Shown: positions 59,772-64,000 of the stretch, piece after piece
How positions within the stretch are numbered: position 1 is the stretch's first letter
How the letters are laid out: each line of letters starts with the position of its first letter
Assembly: GCF_022376445.1 (NCBI RefSeq)
Contig: NW_025954975.1
Location: 248,001-312,000 of the forward strand
Length of the DNA stretch: 64,000 bases
Origin: Fomitopsis serialis
Taxonomy: Eukaryota; Basidiomycota; Agaricomycetes; Polyporales; Fomitopsidaceae
Reading direction: 5' to 3'
Translations under genes and position numbers: made by a program
Notes under the pieces: generated by a model
Databases searched by the model: none
What the model was told of the DNA's origin: nothing
The model's input: only the letters and a program-made list of their open reading frames with translations

Positions 59772-61582
59772 GTCTTCGCCTCGCCGGCCACGTCCTCGCC
59801 GACATCCCACCCCCTCCATGCCTCTGCCGTCCACGCCTCCGCGCCTTCCCACTCGAGCTTGTCGACCCACATCCGGTTCGCGACCCAGTTGCACTGCCAG
59901 TCATACGTGCCCGCATAGATCAGCATCCGTACACCGCGCGCGAGTAGGCCCGCGACGTGGTACTGAGACGGTACAGCCCACTTGTCCAGATGCGCGCGGA
60001 AGCCCGCCCCGACCGCGCTGCTACATGCGGTGAAGTTATATGCAGAGGAGACGCCAAGGAGGGCGCGAATGGAGGGATCATCAAGGAAGGACTTGATGAC
60101 GGCATTTTCGGCATAACAAAGGCTTGTGCCTTCGCAGGGCTACGAGGGGTGACATGCGTGAGAAGTGTGATGAGTTCATATGGATGACACGCACCTTCGA
60201 GATGTCGTACGGGTTGCGTCCTGCATGTGAAGACCAATATCACTTCCCTGCCAGATTTCTCGCGTGTCAGACTCACCACTAGCCCAGTAACCCGTACTCA
60301 GCTCGGAGTCGCAGAAGTTCACAGCGGCGTTGCAGTCAATAGCGTCGAATTGGTCGATACAATTGGCGTACATCGCTTTCTGGCAACGCGGTAGCTAGCG
60401 CGATACAATAGATAATCATTGCTACAGCTTCTACATGCTGTAGAAAGGACGTACCGCCATCTTCATCCGCACGCAGGTGCTGATCTTCTGGAAGGGTGCA
60501 GCTAGGGCTGCTGTGCCGCACTCTATTTCATATCGTCCAGGATATAATCTTGGATGTGTCCTTCACCACATACTCTGCATTAGTTCGTATAGGGAGTGCG
60601 TACGTTGAGATATCCGTGATGCCATTGCCAATGATCACGCTCTGTAGATTGATTGTCTCGCGTCCCTCTGCCTGCGCGATACGGTTCTGGTCATAGATGT
60701 AACTCGCAAACGCGGGGAGATATCGTCCACCGTATGACTCGCCAGCGAGATGCAGAGGGCGTCCAGCAAACTCGGTGAACGTCTGGAAGAAGATGGTGAT
60801 GAAGGCATGCACGTTCCGAGCGGTGTCCTCAGTGGTCTCGATCGTCTCGCCGTAATCTGCGTACGAGAAGCCGACGCCGACCCTAAGCGATTAACCTCGT
60901 CAGCATGTGTGCAAGATTGCAATATAAACGGCCTACGGTTGGTCGAGGAAGAATATGTTAGCTTCCGCGTTCCACGAGTACGGGTTCCAAATCGTTCGAT
61001 TATGGGAGGTGCCTGTCATATCGATTTTGCAAGGCCCTATATCCCGGTCATAACCAGTTGCATATTCCTCGCCGCAGAATGAACTGACCTAGCTCCATGA
61101 GGAGGCCCATGGACGAAGAACAGCCCGGTCCACCGTTAATCCACATCATGACATCGTCTGGTCGCGATTCTGTATCAGTGAGAGTTCAACAGCCATCGAG
61201 ATTACTTGGACCTGTTTCTGGCTCCCTCCTGCTCTCAAAGAAGTAAAAGAACAGGTGCTTCGCGCCATGATCGACGTCCAAATAGCCGGTGTATACGCTG
61301 CCACCATTGGTTAGCCTCATGCTCAACCAGCGGTCAAACAAATCGGATGTCGTACTTCACAGTAGGGTCGCAAAATTCGGTTTTCTTGACGCGCACTGCG
61401 TAGCCCGGCAAGCTTGCATGGGCGAGCTCTTTGAACGTATCCTTTGATCCGAGGGCTGACAGTCGCAAGCTTGATTCAAAGTCACTAATCCCGACCGTTA
61501 TCTGCTCCTTGACCTGAGCGTGAACACCAGCCAGAAAGACACTGGCAGCACAGAAAGCTGTTGTCCATAGCTGCAACAACAT
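59772..61582 (-). pseudogene. Serine carboxypeptidase (S10), copy truncated at the backbone junction
   Basis: Near-identical to exons 1 to 9 of the complete gene, with intact splice sites, oxyanion loop, catalytic Ser ([10 protein letters not shown]) and Asp (YAGTYDW). It breaks off shortly after [12 protein letters not shown]. The catalytic histidine exon segment and the last exon are missing. The frame runs on for about 240 codons into backbone C (KTPACKRACECGVGAGRG), so any product would be a catalytically dead chimera. It retains the native upstream region to the right. The signal peptide is [19 protein letters not shown]; the copy differs from the complete one at a few residues (AQV for AL, for example). 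Confidence 0.9.
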
Positions 61583-61723
61583 GTTGTTCGAGAGCGGCGT
61601 ATCTCGGTGTACAGTTCGCCAGGCCTAGGGGGATTCAAGGTCGCTCACACGCGAACTTCTTTCAAGTTGTCGCGGGACGCGGGCGCGACGGCGCGCCGCT
61701 TATCACGTGGGTCGCGTTGTGCC
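59772..61723. repeat. Host carboxypeptidase segment, right copy of the direct duplication
   Basis: Second copy of 39,954-41,910 at a constant offset of 19,818 bp over nearly all its length, indicating a recent event. To its left is the GGCTGGC end of backbone C, to its right unique host DNA beginning CGAGCGGAGATTC. Confidence 0.9.
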
Positions 61724-62074
61724 CGAGCGGAGATTCAAACGACGACTTCCAGCCACAGGCGCGTCGCGAGCGGTGCGCGGCGATGTCACTCGACGCCGGA
61801 CAACGCACACTCAGGAATACCTACATAAAGTGAATTCGCCATCTACTCTGCTGCAATGTCGACGGCCCTCGCTCGCTGTTCTATTTCTCCGATGCTTGAT
61901 AATGGTCGTGATCGTCGTATCATAGAGTATAGTAACCTGAGGTATACACGTATTGTTCTTTATGACCGAGTCGTCGTCAGCTAACGTTCGCTATCCTACA
62001 CATCATAGACATTTTGTTGAAGGGAAAGGAATCGGTGGCGCAAAACCAATACGCCCGTGTGGCCCATCCCGCCT
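61583..62074. other. Native upstream region of the carboxypeptidase gene
   Basis: The first 140 bp are shared with 41,762-41,902; the remainder is single-copy and leads to the 3' end of SGNH paralogue 2. It probably holds the original carboxypeptidase promoter. No gene seen. Confidence 0.5.
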
Positions 62075-63738
62075 TCAGTCTTCCTCGACAAGCGACACTG
62101 CCAGCGCAATCTTGTCTGCCAGCATCTGATGCACCTTGTCGGAGACAGACACCGGCACATGGCGATCAGTCGTCCAAATCTTTCCGTTTGTCTCCATTGC
62201 GTCCTCGTCCTCGAAGCCCCACTCCTCTGGGTCGTCCAACAGATCTGAGAACACCTTGTGGGACGAGACAACGAACAGAGACACGTCAGGGTAGTCCTTG
62301 GCGAACTCTCGTGCGGCGGCACGTAGGTGTTCGTTCCAGACCTGGATAAACCACCTGGCGTCGTCTGAGCATCCTTGCGTCATCATCCTCGGCGCGCGGT
62401 CCGCAGGGGGTACGTCGATGATGAGGAAGTTGCGTGCGCGCGCCTTGTTACTCATACATTGAACGCTGTCGAACAGGATTGAAACCACATCTTGCAAATC
62501 AGGGTTTTGTGCGGGGTCGCGCTGTGCCGCACGCTCACGCACGCGGCGCGGTATAAGTGCGTTATGGGTTACTCGATACGCAGCTTCAAATTCATCACCA
62601 GTCGCGTCCTCGGGCTCGTGATCGAGGTCTGCCGGGTTTTCGGGTCTGTCGTCGGTTGAGTGCTCGGAGTCCTCATCAGTTTGATTATCAAGTTCATCGA
62701 GCGTTGAATCTCCAGGCTCGTCGTTGGCTTGGTCTTTACATTCGCCTTCGGTGCCCCCACATTCGCCTTCGGTTCGACCGCCACATTCGTCTTCGATTCG
62801 ACCGCCACATTCGTCATCTGGTTGACCTTTTGACCCTTCGTCAGTTTTGTCTTCTTCAGTTCCGTCGTCGGAGAGGTTTTCAGAGTGGTTCTCGACGGGT
62901 ACGGGTTCCACCTCAATCTCTTCGTAACTGCCATTTGCAAGGTAATTAGGTGTCCAAGCGCGAGATATGTGCGAAAAATCTCACCAACTATCGAAGAAGC
63001 CCAGCCAGATGACTGGTTGATGCAGGTGAGTCGTTAGATTGCAAACTCATCGTCTCTTTATGCTCACCGTATAAGGTCGTCTCGGGGTCAAGAGTGTCTT
63101 CTCTCGTCGGAGGTTGCTCTCCGCAATAATCGTCGGCTTGAACCGGGAGGTCGCTCAACACGGATGCAATCTTGGTCGCATGGTTCTTGACCTCGGCAGC
63201 CGCCCTTCCCTCGGCGTGGAACTTGTCCCTCAGGTAGTCGTGCTAGACCATGCAGTGAGTGTAAGTAACATAGGCACCGGACAAACGCACACATACCCAG
63301 ACTTTCTCTTGATTATCCGCACCGATACTAAAGATGTCGCCGCTGGGCGGGTGCGCATAGTCAGCACGTCGTCTAACATGGAGAACGGAATGGTTGATCC
63401 TACGCACAGATGCACCCACGTCTTGAAACCAGCCAGGCCCGGCCAGTTGTCGCGTTTGACTGCCACAGGCAGTATAGTGTCTATGGCGGGCCATAGAGGA
63501 TGTCAAGGCGAGTCACAACCACGAGGGGCTGTATCAACCTACCGTCGTATTGTGCATCCCGGATGTGCCTCTTAGGCGTGGACAATGCAGGCTCGATGGC
63601 CTTTTCTTCTGGTGCCGCACCCGGTCGGACCGGGCTTCCCGTCATCCTTGCTTTCTTCTTGAGGGGGCTGACTTTGGGAGCTGCAGGTACCCCGACGGTC
63701 TCACCATCGCGTGGGCGTTTTGTCCTGGACATCGTCAT
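62075..63738 (-). CDS. Degenerate SGNH/GDSL hydrolase (CE16-like), paralogue 2
   Basis: Six exons (196, 73, 46, 175, 28 and 853 nt) give 456 residues. The exon layout equals that of paralogue 1, including the 28-nt fifth exon. Block I reads WVHLGDIFS (Ser replaced by Ile) and block III VIWLGFFDS (Asn replaced by Phe). ARNFLIIDVPPADRAP and VWNEHLRAAAREF...SLFVVSSHKVFSDLLDD are retained. The end reads IWTTDRHVPVSVSDKVH. The N-terminus is basic (SPLKKKARM) with no signal peptide. Exon 6 opens with a ~120-residue acidic insert containing degenerate ECGG repeats, absent from paralogue 1. A start two codons downstream is equally possible. Probably a non-enzymatic intracellular protein. Confidence 0.7.
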
Positions 63739-63752
63739 GTGAGGGACAGGGT

Positions 63753-63768
63753 GGGGGGGGGGGGGGGG
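63753..63768. repeat. 16-bp G homopolymer in the SGNH paralogue 2 leader
   Basis: A run of G directly upstream of the start codon; paralogue 1 has a shorter G-rich tract at the same place. It is prone to length error in assembly and could affect the leader transcript. Confidence 0.6.
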
Positions 63769-63789
63769 ACAGTATGGGGTGGTGGTGGT

Positions 63790-63870
63790 GGGAGGACAAG
63801 ATGTGTTGAGGGCGAACGCGTCCCGGCCCTGGCCATTTAACGCGTCCAGCATCGCGTTTTGAACGCGTCA
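63790..63870 (-). promoter_or_regulatory. Three MCB (ACGCGT) sites upstream of SGNH paralogue 2
   Basis: ACGCGT at 63,816-63,821, 63,840-63,845 and 63,863-63,868. The first lies in the block GGAGGACAAG ... GAACGCGTCCCG shared with paralogue 1 and at about the same distance from the ATG. Conservation of this block between paralogues supports function; MBF-type control is an inference from the yeast motif. Confidence 0.55.
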
Positions 63871-64000
63871 CGAGGGCGTGGCTTCATGTTGGCCACGGTT
63901 CATCAAGCCACAGCTCGATGCTCATTGGATTGGATTGGCCGGGCGGTGTCTTAGAACGGAAGTTCGGTTGTGCACGATAACGGTCGGTTTGACTCAGGAA

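Noticed and set aside
59051..59926. 291-codon minus-strand open frame starting [10 protein letters not shown]
   Set aside because: The start is internal to exon 9 of the truncated carboxypeptidase and most of the frame is backbone; treated as read-through of the pseudogene.

Overview
The window is fungal nuclear DNA, most likely from an Agaricomycete (mushroom-forming basidiomycete). Coding exons are GC-rich, introns are 42-65 bp with CTGAC/CTAAC-type branch sites, host genes carry 4-13 exons, and the recognisable products are typical of that group: eRF1, POP7, an intron-rich P450, an S10 carboxypeptidase and type I membrane proteins ending in a PPxY tail. Species is not determinable from the sequence alone. 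All gene models were spliced by hand; the complete ones sum to a multiple of three.

Layout. (1) 1-23,455 is a recent tandem array: backbone A (1-8,776, left end outside the window), a 2.1 kb piece of a cdc25-like gene, backbone B (10,854-21,366), and a second copy of the cdc25 piece. (2) 23,456-39,950 is unique gene space: POP7 (-), eRF1 (+), cytochrome P450 (-), a degenerate SGNH/CE16-like gene (-), two tandem type I membrane protein genes (-), and an NAD(P)-binding Rossmann protein (+). (3) 39,780-41,761 is a complete S10 serine carboxypeptidase gene (-). (4) 41,911-59,771 is a third, older, diverged backbone (C), interrupted by two inverted-repeat transposons of 3.4 and 3.0 kb that share termini and carry host gene fragments. 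(5) 59,772-61,723 repeats 1.95 kb of the carboxypeptidase gene (promoter and most of the coding region, 3' end missing). (6) 62,075-63,738 is a second degenerate SGNH gene, paralogous to the one at 31 kb.

The most unusual structure is the backbone: about 10.5-11.5 kb without a recognisable protein domain. In both loci it is flanked by ~2 kb direct duplications of the 5' part of a host gene (cdc25-like at one locus, carboxypeptidase at the other), always with the same backbone termini and the same relative orientation. This is the arrangement expected if a circular molecule carrying backbone plus a host segment integrated by a single homologous crossover, or if an element inserted with a kilobase-scale target duplication. 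Both ends of the backbone carry an inward-facing promoter-like block with a shared ATTGGCTG box. The interior shows splice-like signals and a repeated ~58-bp cassette.

Other points: an apparent AT-AC intron in the carboxypeptidase gene, two SGNH paralogues that have lost the catalytic serine and the block III asparagine, matching ACGCGT (MCB) sites upstream of both, and 10-nt and 12-nt exons in the P450.
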